From Collimonas sp. PA-H2 (GTDB taxonomy: Bacteria; Pseudomonadota; Gammaproteobacteria; Burkholderiales; Burkholderiaceae_D): 64,000 bases of DNA. Both the position numbers and the translations under genes were made by a program. Below the pieces are notes generated by a model. It was not told where the DNA came from. It made no database searches and saw nothing but the letters and a program-made list of their open reading frames with translations. Position 1 is the first letter of the stretch. Each line of letters starts with the position of its first letter. This document shows positions 28,224 to 37,950 of this stretch, piece by piece. The DNA is taken from NCBI RefSeq assembly GCF_002564105.1, contig NZ_PDBX01000001.1:1736001-1800000 (forward strand), given 5' to 3'.

Positions 28224-28460
28224 CTTCATTCTCTTCTGCAAAAAGTCGCTCCAGCATGGCTGCCGGATTGTTCAGGAAATGGCGTGTGGTCGTATAGTGT
28301 TCAGTGTCTTTTGCAACAGCGCCAGGAAGGTCACTTCCGGATGAAACTGGATCTGCTCCAGCTCCCGCACGGCAGGAATGCAGAAGGGATAGGCATCGTA
28401 GTCAATCGCCATATCGGGATTGAGTTTCAGGCTGCGCAGATAAGGTTTGATGGAGAGCAT
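28216..28460 (-). pseudogene. Remnant of an AAA-family ATPase gene with a large internal deletion
   Basis: The first 45 or so codons from 28460 (YLRSLKLNPD, YPFCIPAVRELEQIQFHPEVTF) match the start of a small AAA ATPase family in which FVGENGSGKST (Walker A) follows directly. Here the frame instead runs to a stop at 28272. In another frame, from about 28310 to the stop at 28216, [20 protein letters not shown] resembles that family's C-terminus. The Walker A, Walker B and middle (perhaps 150 or more residues) are missing. The remnant's stop overlaps the pyrC start codon region. Confidence 0.8.
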
Positions 28461-28552
28461 GGCGTGGCGACGGCTTCAATGAGCGTCATTTTACCGCAGC
28501 CGCAGCGGCCGGCCTGAATCGCAGCCGCGGCCAGCACTGGCAGGCGTCCATG

Positions 28553-28587
28553 AAAAAGCCGCTCAGGCATGCACCGGAGCGGCTTCT
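28553..28587 (-). terminator. Rho-independent terminator after gltL
   Basis: A nine-bp stem AAGCCGCTC / GAGCGGCTT with a 12-base loop, followed on the minus strand by five T. It lies about 25 bases after the gltL stop. Confidence 0.82.
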
Positions 28588-28609
28588 TGTCCTGCCAGCA
28601 ATCCTGCGA

Positions 28610-29335
28610 TCAGTGAATGATCTTGGCCAGGAAGTCGCGTGCACGGTCGGAGCGCGGCGCGCCGAAGAACTCTTCCTTGCGGCAGTCTTCCACCACCAGA
28701 CCCTTGTCCATGAACACCACGCGGTTGGCGACCTTCTTGGCGAAACCCATTTCATGGGTCACCACCATCATGGTCATGCCTTCTTGCGCCAGGCCGACCA
28801 TCACGTCCAGCACTTCATTGATCATTTCCGGATCGAGCGCCGAAGTCGGCTCGTCGAACAGCATGGCGATCGGATCCATCGACAACGCGCGGGCAATCGC
28901 CACGCGTTGCTGCTGGCCGCCGGACAGCTGGCCTGGGAACTTGTCTTTCTGCGCGATCAAGCCGACCCGGTCCAGGTATTTCAAGCCTTTTTCGTTGGCT
29001 TCATCCTGGCTGCGGCCGAGCACCTTGACCTGGCCGATGGTCAGGTTTTCGCGGATCGACATGTGCGGGAACAGCTCGAAGTTCTGGAACACCATGCCGA
29101 TGCGCGCGCGCAGTTTCGACAGGTTGGTCTTCGGATCGCCGACCGAAACGCCGTCGACCGTGATCTCGCCCTTCTGGAACGGCTCGAGGCCGTTGACGGT
29201 CTTGATCAGCGTCGATTTACCGGAACCCGACGGTCCGCACACGACGACCACGTCGCCCTTGGCCACTTGCGTGGTGCAATCGGTCAGGACTTGAAATTGA
29301 CCGTACCATTTGCTGACGTTGTTAAGCTTAATCAT
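28610..29335 (-). CDS. gltL: Glutamate/aspartate ABC transporter ATP-binding protein
   Basis: Polar amino-acid importer ATPase of 241 residues. It starts MIKLNNVSKWYGQFQVLTDC, with Walker A GPSGSGKST, signature LSGGQQQRVAIARAL and Walker B MLFDEPTSALDPE, all intact. I chose the ATG at 29335 because family members begin at this point; an ATG 12 codons upstream is less likely. It is the last gene of gltI-gltJ-gltK-gltL. Confidence 0.94.
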   Translation of the reverse strand: MIKLNNVSKWYGQFQVLTDCTTQVAKGDVVVVCGPSGSGKSTLIKTVNGLEPFQKGEITVDGVSVGDPKTNLSKLRARIGMVFQNFELFPHMSIRENLTIGQVKVLGRSQDEANEKGLKYLDRVGLIAQKDKFPGQLSGGQQQRVAIARALSMDPIAMLFDEPTSALDPEMINEVLDVMVGLAQEGMTMMVVTHEMGFAKKVANRVVFMDKGLVVEDCRKEEFFGAPRSDRARDFLAKIIH

Positions 29336-29407
29336 GAGTATTTCTCCTAATTCCTGAATTCTATTGTGCAACTGGCGGCAACCCTGCTCAGGGCATGCCG
29401 CCGTCCA

Positions 29408-30103
29408 TTATCGAATAATCGCAACCTTGTGCTGCAGCTGCTTGACCAGCGACGACAAACCGAAGCTCATCACGAAGTACACCACGGCGACAAACACATA
29501 CATCTCCACCAGACGGCCGTCACGCTGCGCGATCTTCGAAGCAACGGTAACGAAGTCCGGCACTGAGCCCAGCACATAGACCAGCGAAACGTCCTGGAAC
29601 AGCACGATGGTTTGCGTCAGCAGGATCGGGATCATGTTGCGGAACGCTTGCGGCAGCACCACATTGCCCATCATCTGCCAGTAATTCATGCCGAGCGCAT
29701 AGCCGGCGGAAATCTGGCCGCGTGGAATCGACTGGATCCCGGAACGCATGATTTCGCAATAATAAGCTGCTTCAAACAAGATGAAGGTAATCAGTGCCGA
29801 TGAAAAGGCGCCGACCTGCACCGGCTGTTGCGCACCGATGATCCAGGCGCCGATATACGGCACCAGGAAGTAGAACCAGAAAATCACCAGCACCAGCGGC
29901 ACCGAACGGATCAGGTTGACATAGCTGGTGGCGATCAGCGAGATGACCTTGTTGTGCGACAGACGCATCATCGCCAGCACGGTGCCGAACAGGATGCCGC
30001 CTATCATCGCTACCAAGGTCAGCGTCAGCGTGAACTTCATGCCGGTGGTGAACAGGTAGAACCAGGAACGCTGGATTACGTCAAAATCGAAATTTGAAAA
30101 CAT
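29408..30103 (-). CDS. gltK: Glutamate/aspartate ABC transporter permease GltK
   Basis: Inner-membrane permease of 231 residues with about five hydrophobic segments. It has the HisM/GlnP-family core: TSYVNLIRSVPLVLVIFWFY and the EAA-type loop GQISAGYALGMNYWQMMGNV followed by VLPQAFRNMIPILLTQ. It pairs with gltJ, whose stop is two bases upstream. Confidence 0.94.
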   Translation of the reverse strand: MFSNFDFDVIQRSWFYLFTTGMKFTLTLTLVAMIGGILFGTVLAMMRLSHNKVISLIATSYVNLIRSVPLVLVIFWFYFLVPYIGAWIIGAQQPVQVGAFSSALITFILFEAAYYCEIMRSGIQSIPRGQISAGYALGMNYWQMMGNVVLPQAFRNMIPILLTQTIVLFQDVSLVYVLGSVPDFVTVASKIAQRDGRLVEMYVFVAVVYFVMSFGLSSLVKQLQHKVAIIR

Positions 30104-30105
30104 GA

Positions 30106-30858
30106 TTAATGGCCTCCTGTATTCGCACTGCCAGAGGCAATAAATCCTGGAATCGCAATGGCTTTTTCAAGCCAGCGCGCCAGCAGCAAGGCAATCCCCG
30201 AGATGATCACGTAAATCACCGTGGCGCCGGTCAGGGCTTCGAAAGTCTGGAACGTAAATTCACGCATTGAGTAGGTCGCGGCGGTCAGTTCCACCAGGCC
30301 GATGGTCAATGCGACCGAACTGTTCTTGATGATCGCTGCAAATTCGTTGGTCAGGGACGGAATGATGATCCGGAACGACATCGGCAGCAATACGTAGCGA
30401 TATGTTTGCGGCAACGTCAAGCCGAGTGCAGTACCCGCCAGCTTTTGGCCACGGGGCAGTGCATTGATGCCAGCGGAAACCTGTACGGCAATCCGCGACG
30501 ACGTAAAAAAAGCCAGCGCCAGGAAGGCGGTAATGAACGAAGCATTCGGCAGGCTCTTGAGCCAGCCGCCAATGCTCGCGGGTACTATCTCCGGCATGAC
30601 GAAATACCAGAGGAACATCTGAACGATTAATGGAATGTTACGAAATAATTCGACATAGCCGTTGGCCACGCGTACTGCCCACTTGTTCGGCATGGTGCGA
30701 ATCGTACCGATCACCGTACCGATGACCAGCGCCATGATCCAGGCTGAAATAGACAACGCAAGCGTCCATTTCAGACCGGTCAGCAAGGTGTCCATGTAAG
30801 TACTGACACCGTCGGGTGACTCTTGCCAGAAGATGCCCCAGTTCCACGGATAATGCAT
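30106..30858 (-). CDS. gltJ: Glutamate/aspartate ABC transporter permease GltJ
   Basis: Inner-membrane permease of 250 residues. It begins MHYPWNWGIFWQESPDGV, a characteristic GltJ start, at ATG 30858 with AGGGGA six bases upstream. NGYVELFRNIPLIVQMFLWY and GQKLAGTALGLTLPQTYRYV form the conserved membrane and EAA-loop segments. It forms the heteromeric channel with GltK. Confidence 0.94.
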   Translation of the reverse strand: MHYPWNWGIFWQESPDGVSTYMDTLLTGLKWTLALSISAWIMALVIGTVIGTIRTMPNKWAVRVANGYVELFRNIPLIVQMFLWYFVMPEIVPASIGGWLKSLPNASFITAFLALAFFTSSRIAVQVSAGINALPRGQKLAGTALGLTLPQTYRYVLLPMSFRIIIPSLTNEFAAIIKNSSVALTIGLVELTAATYSMREFTFQTFEALTGATVIYVIISGIALLLARWLEKAIAIPGFIASGSANTGGH

Positions 30859-30979
30859 ATTAAGTCCCCTCTCACTCTCAAACTCACTGCTGCTGCCTGA
30901 AACCATCTGAATGTACCGGATCTGCTGTAATCCGGCACCCGGATTGTGCATCGCAGCAAATCAATTGCAGAAACAAAAT

Positions 30980-30997
30980 GGGAGGCTTCCGCCTCCC
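30980..30997 (-). terminator. Intergenic hairpin between gltI and gltJ
   Basis: GGGAGGC-TTCC-GCCTCCC is a seven-bp stem, followed on the minus strand by ATTTTGTTT. Such hairpins after binding-protein genes often stabilise the upstream message or partly terminate, giving more binding protein than permease. That role is inferred. Confidence 0.55.
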
Positions 30998-31022
30998 CCT
31001 TCATTCCTTCAGCTAGCCAATC

Positions 31023-31970
31023 TTATTTTTTCTTCGACGATTGTTTTTGCGCTTCAGGCACGGCGGCGTAGGCAGCCGGATCAGCGGAATCGGTCGGATG
31101 AGCAAATGCTGCCTTCAGTTGCGGGCTCATCGGCACGTTCAGGTTGATACCCTTAGGTGGAATCGCCTTCAGGAACCATTTTGCGTAGATGTCGTTAACC
31201 TGGCCCGATTTGTACAGGTTGGTCAACGCGGTATCGACAGCCAGCTTGAAAGCAGGGTCGTCTTTACGCTCGATGATGCCGTACGGCTCAACCGACAGCG
31301 CTTCGGTGGTGATTGCATAGTCGTTAGGCGCTCTCGAGCTGGCAGCCAGCGAGGCCAGCAGGATGTCGTCCATCACGAATGCAGTTGCACGGCCGGTTTC
31401 AACCATCAGGAACGCTTCAGCGTGGTCCTTGGCAGCCAGGATGTTCATGCCGAGGTTGCGTTCGCCATTGAGAATCGTGACTTGCTTCAGGTTCGAAGTG
31501 CCGGAAGTGGAAACGATGGTCTTGCCCTTGAGGTCGTCCAGCGCCTTGATGTTGGATGATTTCTTGGCCAGGATGCGGTTCGCGGTCACGTACATGGTCG
31601 GCGCAAAGGAAACAACCTTTTGGCGATCGGCATTGTTGGTGGCGGAATCGCAGGACAGGTCGATGGTGCCGTTGGAGATCAACGGAATACGAGTCGCCGA
31701 TGTCACCGGAACCATCTTGACGTTGAGTGCTGTCATGCCCAGCTGCTTTTGAATCGCAGTAGCGGCTTTCAGGCACAGGTCGATCGAATAGCCTTGATAC
31801 GATTGTTTGTCATCAAGGTAAGAGAAAGGGATAGAAGAATCGCGCACACCCAGGGTAATGGTGCCGGTGTCCTTGATTTTTTTGAGTGTTCCGGTCAGTT
31901 CTTGCGCTTGCACGGAGCCAACCAGCACTCCCAGGCCAACCAAAGCGACGACCAATTTCGATGACATCAT
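31023..31970 (-). CDS. gltI: Glutamate/aspartate-binding periplasmic protein (first GltI)
   Basis: Family 3 solute-binding protein of 315 residues with a signal peptide (about 1-22, cleaved near VQA). Mature start LTGTLKKIKDTGTITLGVRD, then PFSYLDDKQSYQGYSIDLC and LISNGTIDLSCDSATNNADR, characteristic of GltI. The C-terminal tail is basic and lysine-rich. It directly precedes gltJ, so this copy most likely serves the transporter. Confidence 0.93.
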   Translation of the reverse strand: MMSSKLVVALVGLGVLVGSVQAQELTGTLKKIKDTGTITLGVRDSSIPFSYLDDKQSYQGYSIDLCLKAATAIQKQLGMTALNVKMVPVTSATRIPLISNGTIDLSCDSATNNADRQKVVSFAPTMYVTANRILAKKSSNIKALDDLKGKTIVSTSGTSNLKQVTILNGERNLGMNILAAKDHAEAFLMVETGRATAFVMDDILLASLAASSRAPNDYAITTEALSVEPYGIIERKDDPAFKLAVDTALTNLYKSGQVNDIYAKWFLKAIPPKGINLNVPMSPQLKAAFAHPTDSADPAAYAAVPEAQKQSSKKK

Positions 31971-32145
31971 AACAACTCCCGTTAAAGATTATCTGTATAG
32001 TTTAACAAACTCGCTGCTCGCACAGCGGACTTATACCCATGCATATTTTTTATTTTTACAGCTCTCCTCCAAAAATACTGGTCTCCCCAACCTGTATAAA
32101 TTTTCAACTACGGCCAATTTTATTCTTGCTATAGCCTCGCTACAG

Positions 32146-33081
32146 TTAATTTCCTACATGATCCGACGGAAAGCGCAATGACTCTCTGAAAAGATAGCTC
32201 ATAGGCATGTTCAGCGTAAGATTATTTTTTGCCGGTATCGCACTCAGGAACCACTTGGTATACAGCTTTTGGATTTCGCCGTCGTGTATGATGCGGCCCA
32301 TTTCGCGGTCCACCAGGCCTTTGTATACCGGATCGCCCTTCGGCAGCATGATAGCGTACGGCTCGGTTGTCAAAGGATCACCAACCACTGCATACGCAGC
32401 CGGGTCCTTGGCCGTCGCCTTCAAGCCGTACAGCAGCACATCATCCATCACGAAGGCATCGGCCGCCTTGTCTTCCACCATCTTGAACGACTCGTTGTGA
32501 TCCCGCCCTTCCAGCACCGTCATGTTCAGCGCACGAACCTGGCCGCGGTCATCCAGCGACTTGACGCTGGTGGTGCCCTTGGTCGTCACCACTTTCTTAT
32601 TGCGCAGGTCCGGCCAGTTCTTGATCGTATCGCTGGTCCGCACGATCATGCGCGTGGACGCCATGAAATGCGCAATGGTGAAATCGACCCGCTTGCGCCG
32701 TTCTGCATTGTTGGTGGTAGACCCGCACTCCAGATCCACCTTGCCGCCGGCAATCATGTCAAGCCGGTTGGATGAAGTCACCGGCACGTAGGCGATATTC
32801 AGCTGCGGCAATTTCAATTGTTGCTTTACGGCATCTGCAATTTTCAAGCACAAGTCGATCGCATAACCCACCGGCTTCTTGTCCTGGTCCAGAAAGGAAA
32901 AAGGAAAAGATGCCTCTCTGTAGCCGATCGTGATGGTCTTGCTGTCGCGAATCCTTGCCAGCGCGTCTTCCGCCTGCGCCGCAGCCGCGCTCAAACCCAG
33001 ACTCAGCGCCAGCGCCACGCTTAAACTGCTTGTCCGGCGCCACGCGGACGTACCACTCTTGTTGATTTCCCTGATTGCCAC
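32146..33081 (-). CDS. Glutamate/aspartate-binding periplasmic protein, second GltI paralogue
   Basis: Family 3 solute-binding protein of 311 residues, a paralogue of the next gene. A long signal peptide ends near AAAAQA. RIRDSKTITIGYREASFPFS and MIAGGKVDLECGSTTNNAER align with the GltI family; differing pocket residues suggest an altered ligand range. It is separated from gltI by 175 AT-rich bases that may hold a promoter, so it could be expressed independently. Confidence 0.9.
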   Translation of the reverse strand: MAIREINKSGTSAWRRTSSLSVALALSLGLSAAAAQAEDALARIRDSKTITIGYREASFPFSFLDQDKKPVGYAIDLCLKIADAVKQQLKLPQLNIAYVPVTSSNRLDMIAGGKVDLECGSTTNNAERRKRVDFTIAHFMASTRMIVRTSDTIKNWPDLRNKKVVTTKGTTSVKSLDDRGQVRALNMTVLEGRDHNESFKMVEDKAADAFVMDDVLLYGLKATAKDPAAYAVVGDPLTTEPYAIMLPKGDPVYKGLVDREMGRIIHDGEIQKLYTKWFLSAIPAKNNLTLNMPMSYLFRESLRFPSDHVGN

Positions 33082-33214
33082 GCTGTTCTCCTGTTGATAT
33101 TTGCTAATGATGTCGAATTATTTTTCGGTCCGGAATGTGCATAACATGCAATATTCAAGCCAGCTATTCGCTTGTCCGTCGCGATTGTTTTTCATCGCTT
33201 CCAGATGGACAAAC

Positions 33215-33234
33215 GCCCCGGATTCTACCGGGGC
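33215..33234 (-). terminator. Possible terminator after gdhA
   Basis: A seven-bp stem GCCCCGG / CCGGGGC with a six-base loop, about 100 bases after the gdhA stop on the minus strand. The following T-run is short (GTTTG), so strength is uncertain. Confidence 0.45.
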
Positions 33235-33333
33235 CAGATAGTACACGCGCAAGCGGCGATTTGGGTCGCCAATTGCGCGCATGCAAAACATTTCGACTAT
33301 AGCTCAACTTAGCGCTGTATCAATTCGATCCAA

Positions 33334-34620
33334 TCAAGGATACAAACCGCGCATTTCGCGCGCCTGCAATACCCGGGTACAGGCAACGATGAACGCCGCG
33401 GTACGCAGCGAGACCTTTTTCTCTTCAGCCAATTGCCACACCGCCGTGAACGCTTCGCGCATGATGCGGGTGAGGCGCAGATTGATTTCGTCTTCGGTCC
33501 AGAAGAAGCTGGAGAAATCCTGCACCCACTCGAAATAACTGACAGTCACGCCGCCAGCGTTGGCGATTACGTCAGGCACCACCAGCACGCCTTTTTCATG
33601 CAGGATGTCATCCGCTGCCGGGCTGGTCGGGCCGTTCGCGCCTTCCAGGATGATCTTGGCGCGGATCTTGCCGGCGTTCTCGACAGTGATCTGCTGTTCC
33701 AGCGCCGCAGGCACCAAAATATCGCAATCCACCCCCCAAAACTGCGCACGGTCGCTGATTTCTTCGCCGCCGCTGAAGCCGGCCACGCTGCCGGTTTTGT
33801 GCACGTGGGCCTGCAATGCCGCCACGTCCAGGCCGCTGGAACGCGTCACGGTGGAAATATGATCCTGCACCGCCACCACTTTGGCGCCGGCGTCCGAGAA
33901 CAGACGCGCCGCAATGCTGCCGACGTTACCGAAACCCTGCACCGCGATCTTGGCGCCATGGATATCCAGGCCGCGCTTGACCGCCGCTTCGCAACCCACC
34001 ACGAACACGCCGCGGCCGGTGGCTTCGCGCCGTCCCAGGCTGCCGCCCAGTGAAATCGGCTTGCCGGTCACCACGCCCGAAGCAGTGCTGCCCTGGTTCA
34101 TGGAATAGGTGTCCATCATCCACGCCATGATCTGTTCGTTGGTGTTGACGTCCGGCGCCGGAATGTCCTTGTTAGGGCCGATGATGATGCCGATTTCGCT
34201 GGTGTAGCGCCGTGTCATGCGCTGCAGCTCGCCTTGCGACAGCGTCTTCGGGTCAACCCGGATGCCGCCCTTGGCGCCGCCGTACGGCACGTTGACTGCC
34301 GCGTTCTTGACCGTCATCCAGGCCGACAGCGCCATCACTTCAGACAGTGTTACGTCCTGGTGGAAACGGACACCGCCCTTGCCCGGGCCGCGCGAAGTAT
34401 TGTGCTGAACACGGTAACCTTCGAAGTGAGCAATGGTGCCGTCATCGCGTTCGATAGGGACGTCGACGATCAGCATGCGCTTCGGACGCTTCATGGTCTC
34501 GACCCAGCGGGCCAGGTTGCCAAGGTAAGGTGTAACGCGATCGATTTGTTCGAGATAGTCGCCCCATGGGCCGATGCCATGTTGCGAGAGATAAGATGGG
34601 ACTTCGTGCTTGATAGTCAT
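33334..34620 (-). CDS. gdhA: Glutamate dehydrogenase
   Basis: Cytoplasmic enzyme of 428 residues interconverting glutamate and 2-oxoglutarate plus ammonia. The catalytic Lys is in [13 protein letters not shown], substrate residues in [14 protein letters not shown], and the nucleotide fold is [17 protein letters not shown]. The size matches the short hexameric type; cofactor preference cannot be fixed by eye. The start at 34620 ([15 protein letters not shown]) is preferred over an ATG 13 codons upstream. It lies upstream of the glt uptake genes on the same strand. Confidence 0.95.
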   Translation of the reverse strand: MTIKHEVPSYLSQHGIGPWGDYLEQIDRVTPYLGNLARWVETMKRPKRMLIVDVPIERDDGTIAHFEGYRVQHNTSRGPGKGGVRFHQDVTLSEVMALSAWMTVKNAAVNVPYGGAKGGIRVDPKTLSQGELQRMTRRYTSEIGIIIGPNKDIPAPDVNTNEQIMAWMMDTYSMNQGSTASGVVTGKPISLGGSLGRREATGRGVFVVGCEAAVKRGLDIHGAKIAVQGFGNVGSIAARLFSDAGAKVVAVQDHISTVTRSSGLDVAALQAHVHKTGSVAGFSGGEEISDRAQFWGVDCDILVPAALEQQITVENAGKIRAKIILEGANGPTSPAADDILHEKGVLVVPDVIANAGGVTVSYFEWVQDFSSFFWTEDEINLRLTRIMREAFTAVWQLAEEKKVSLRTAAFIVACTRVLQAREMRGLYP

Positions 34621-34827
34621 GCTTTTGCGCGCTCCAGGAAGTGGCAGACCGGCTCCCATATGAAAGACTGCAGCGGGAGCAAAATCGATCTAGTGCCGCA
34701 TCGTAGGACAACGTCACAGGGCATTGCCAATGCTTTGTGCGCATGTAACTATGCAAATTTTGCATTGATATTAAAAATACAATTTTCGTGCCGGAGATAT
34801 GGCTTTTGCCGGCGCACCGGTGGGCAA

Positions 34828-35808
34828 TTAACGCTGACTGGAAATGGCGGGAATGACAGTTTTGCGCTTGGCGCCTTTGGCCGCCAGTTCCTGCTGTTGC
34901 AGCAAATACGCCCACAATCTGGCGACCACCGGCTTGCCCGGTCTTTGTATGGTCGGCCGTTCGCGATACAGGCGGATTTCCATGGTCGCTTCCCATTCCG
35001 GCGCCGCCTGGTCGACGCTGGCAAGCTGCTTCAGCTTGACCTCGCGGGTCACTGCGGACTCCGGCAGGAAGGCCACCCCATGCCCTTCCAGCGCCATCAT
35101 TTTCAAGCCTTCCGCCATATCGGTTTCATAGCGCTTTTCAAGATACAGCGGCTTCTTGGCGTCGGCCAGGATCAGTTCCACCATGCGTCCCAGATACGCA
35201 TTGCTGGTGTACGACAGGAACGGCAAAGGCGCGCTGGCGCTGCCGGGAAAGCGATAGTCGGGCTCGCCGGCCTTGTTGCAATGAGCGTAGGCGCGCAGCA
35301 CTTCGCTGCCGAGCGTGATCAGATCGTAGCGGCCGGTATCGAGCTGCACCGGCTGGCGCGGATGGTGATAGCACAGCAGCAGATCGCAGCCGCCGTCGAC
35401 CATCGCCATCACCGCGTCATGCACGTTCAAGGCCAGCAGGCGCGTGTTGAGCGGACCGAACCCATCTTCCAGCACGCGGATCCAGCGCGGCACATAGGTC
35501 AGCGAGAGCGTATGGGGCACCGCGAAATCGACCGTGCTCAAGGCCGTCGGCCGCTTGCCGCGCATCAGCGCGCGGGCGTTGTTGATCTGGCCGAGCATCT
35601 CTAGCGCCTGCTCGTAAAAGACTTCGCCGGCCGCGGTCAGCCGCGTCGGATAAGAAGTGCGGTCGATCAGATCGGCGCCCAGCCACGCCTCCAGCGACTG
35701 GATGCGGCGCGAAAACGCCGGTTGCGTAACATGACGCAATTCTGCCGAACGGCTGAAACTATGGGTTTCCGCCAACGAAATGAAGTCTTCTAGCCATTTG
35801 CTTTCCAT
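34828..35808 (-). CDS. LysR-family transcriptional regulator
   Basis: Regulator of 326 residues. The N-terminal winged helix-turn-helix starts MESKWLEDFISLAETHSFSR and continues AELRHVTQPAFSRRIQSLEA; the ligand domain spans about 90-300. The start at 35808 gives the normal N-terminus. It resembles a group of LysR proteins (HypT/YjiE-like opening MESKWLEDF) linked to hypochlorite response in Escherichia coli; assignment to that group is tentative. It sits upstream of gdhA on the same strand. Confidence 0.9.
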   Translation of the reverse strand: MESKWLEDFISLAETHSFSRSAELRHVTQPAFSRRIQSLEAWLGADLIDRTSYPTRLTAAGEVFYEQALEMLGQINNARALMRGKRPTALSTVDFAVPHTLSLTYVPRWIRVLEDGFGPLNTRLLALNVHDAVMAMVDGGCDLLLCYHHPRQPVQLDTGRYDLITLGSEVLRAYAHCNKAGEPDYRFPGSASAPLPFLSYTSNAYLGRMVELILADAKKPLYLEKRYETDMAEGLKMMALEGHGVAFLPESAVTREVKLKQLASVDQAAPEWEATMEIRLYRERPTIQRPGKPVVARLWAYLLQQQELAAKGAKRKTVIPAISSQR

Positions 35809-35854
35809 GCCGCTATCGTAACGCGAGTCGGGATTCTCAAACAATATTAATTGC

Positions 35855-35901
35855 GGGACAGAGTTTATGAGTCGCCGCAGCGCGACGAATTACTCTGTCC
35901 C
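35855..35901. repeat. REP-like palindrome with GGGACAGAGT ends
   Basis: GGGACAGAGT (35855-35864) and ACTCTGTCCC (35892-35901) are exact reverse complements around an imperfectly paired centre containing GTCGC and GCGAC. Palindromes bounded by GGGGACAGAGT-type ends are common in betaproteobacterial genomes and are associated with REP-type transposases. No transposase gene is adjacent here. Confidence 0.75.
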
Positions 35902-35982
35902 CAACTGATCAGATAAAACGGTCAAACCACAAAGAACAGTTTCGATTTTATGTACGGTAGCGTACGCGGAAATCTGATCAAT

Positions 35983-37872
35983 TTACACCATCCGGATTAC
36001 ATTTCCAGCATAACCGTCAGCGTCGGACAGTGGCGGCGATACGCTCCCGATCTCCTCCGGGTGCGCTTGCTGGCGCAGCCACATCTGCGCATAAGCGCCG
36101 TCCGCTGCCAGCAACTGGGCATGCGTGCCACGCTCGACGATGCGGCCATGATCGAGCACCAGGATCTGCTCAGCGTCGGCAATCGTCGACAGCCTATGGG
36201 CGATCACCAGCGTCGTGCGGTCCCTGGCGATTTCCTTCAGCTGCGCCTGGATCGCCTGCTCGGATTTCGAATCCAGCGCCGAAGTCGCCTCGTCGAAAAT
36301 CAGCACGGCTGGATTCTTCAGCAAGGTGCGGGCGATGGCGACACGCTGCTTTTCGCCGCCTGACAATTTCAAGCCGCGCTCGCCGACCATCGAGTCATAG
36401 CCGTCCGGCAGCGACTCGATGAAATCGTGGATATGCGCGGCCTTGGCGACCGCCACGATTTCCGCCTTGCTGGCGCCCGGCTTGCCATAGGCGATGTTGT
36501 ACTCGATGCTATCGTTGAACAGCACCGTATCCTGCGGCACGATGCCGATCGCCTGGCGCAGCGAGGCTTGCGTGATGTCGCGCAGGTCCTGGCCGTCGAT
36601 GGTGATGCGGCCGCTGTTGATATCGTAGAAGCGGAACAGCAGGCGCGACAAGGTCGACTTGCCGGAACCGCTGTGGCCGACCACCGCGGTGGTGGTGCCG
36701 GCGGCGATCGTGAAGTCGACATCGAACAGGATCTGGCGCTTGCTTTCATAGCTGAAATCCACGTGCGAAAAGCGCACTTGCGCGCCGCCGGTCAGCAGCG
36801 GCCGCGCGCCGTCTGCATCGGCGATTTCGCGGTTCTCATCCAGCAGGTGGAACAGCCGTTCCATGTCCGCCAGGCTCTGCTTGATTTCCCGATAAATCAC
36901 GCCAAGGAAATTCAAGGGGATGTATAGCTGGATCATGAAGGAATTGACCAACACCAGGTCGCCCAGGGTCATCTTGCCGTCGATCACGCCTTGCGTCGCC
37001 CGCCACAAGATCAAGGTGACCGCAGTGGCGATGATCAGCGATTGTCCGGTGTTCAGCAGCGACAGGGAAGTCTGCGATTTCACCGCTGCGGTTTCGTAAC
37101 GCATCAAGCCATCGTCATAGCGCCTGGCCTCGTATTCTTCATTGCCGAAGTACTTGACGGTTTCGTAGTTGATCAGCGAATCGATGGCCTTGGTGTTGGC
37201 GCTGGAATCGAGCGTATTCATGGTGCGCCGGAAGTGGGTGCGCCACTCGGTCACAGTCACCGTAAAAGCGATATAGCTGACCAGCGCCACCACCGTGATG
37301 CCGGCAAACCAGATATCGTAATGCAGCACCAGGTAGCCCAGCACCAGCGAGATTTCAATCAGGGTCGGCAGGATGCTGAACAAGGCGTAGGACACCAGCG
37401 AGGATATGCCGCGCGTGCCGCGTTCGATATCGCGCGTCATGCCACCGGTCTGGCGGTTCAAATGGAAACGCAATGACAGCGCATGCAGATGGCGGAACAC
37501 TTGCAACGCAATGGTTCGCACCGCTCGCTGGGTGACACGGGCGAACACGAATTCGCGCAGCTCGGTGAACAAGGTCGTGCTCAGGCGCAGCAGGCCGTAG
37601 GCCGCCAGTATTCCCAGCGGCAGCACCAGCATCGCCTGCGGATGGCTGGCGGTGATGGTCATGCTGTCGACCAGTTTTTTCAATACCAGCGGCACGCCGA
37701 CATTGGCCAGCTTGGCGCCGAGCATGAACAGCAGCGCCAGCGACACCCGCCATTTGTAGGTCCATAGATAGGGCAGCAGAGTCTTGAGCGTGGCCCAGTC
37801 GCTGCGCTTGGGCTGGGCGCCGTTGTTCACGGTGGCAGCGGCGTCCGGCTGTGGGCTTGAATGGTGGCGCAT
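35983..37872 (-). CDS. Atm1/ABCB-type ABC exporter (fused permease and ATPase)
   Basis: Half-transporter of 629 residues. Six membrane segments (about 35-310) are followed by an ATPase domain with Walker A GHSGSGKST, signature LSGGEKQRVAIARTLL and Walker B VLIFDEATSALD. FRHLHALSLRFHLNRQTGGM and IERGTRGISSLVSYALF are typical of the Atm1/HMT1 group, which exports glutathione-linked metal or sulfur compounds. It homodimerises in the inner membrane. It is divergent from the thioesterase gene. Confidence 0.92.
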   Translation of the reverse strand: MRHHSSPQPDAAATVNNGAQPKRSDWATLKTLLPYLWTYKWRVSLALLFMLGAKLANVGVPLVLKKLVDSMTITASHPQAMLVLPLGILAAYGLLRLSTTLFTELREFVFARVTQRAVRTIALQVFRHLHALSLRFHLNRQTGGMTRDIERGTRGISSLVSYALFSILPTLIEISLVLGYLVLHYDIWFAGITVVALVSYIAFTVTVTEWRTHFRRTMNTLDSSANTKAIDSLINYETVKYFGNEEYEARRYDDGLMRYETAAVKSQTSLSLLNTGQSLIIATAVTLILWRATQGVIDGKMTLGDLVLVNSFMIQLYIPLNFLGVIYREIKQSLADMERLFHLLDENREIADADGARPLLTGGAQVRFSHVDFSYESKRQILFDVDFTIAAGTTTAVVGHSGSGKSTLSRLLFRFYDINSGRITIDGQDLRDITQASLRQAIGIVPQDTVLFNDSIEYNIAYGKPGASKAEIVAVAKAAHIHDFIESLPDGYDSMVGERGLKLSGGEKQRVAIARTLLKNPAVLIFDEATSALDSKSEQAIQAQLKEIARDRTTLVIAHRLSTIADAEQILVLDHGRIVERGTHAQLLAADGAYAQMWLRQQAHPEEIGSVSPPLSDADGYAGNVIRMV

Positions 37873-37950
37873 TGGGTGACAATCTTAAAGAATGGTTTAA
37901 GCTACAGATATAAATAACTAATCAATTGTAGCTCTCGGGGAAAATAAAAG

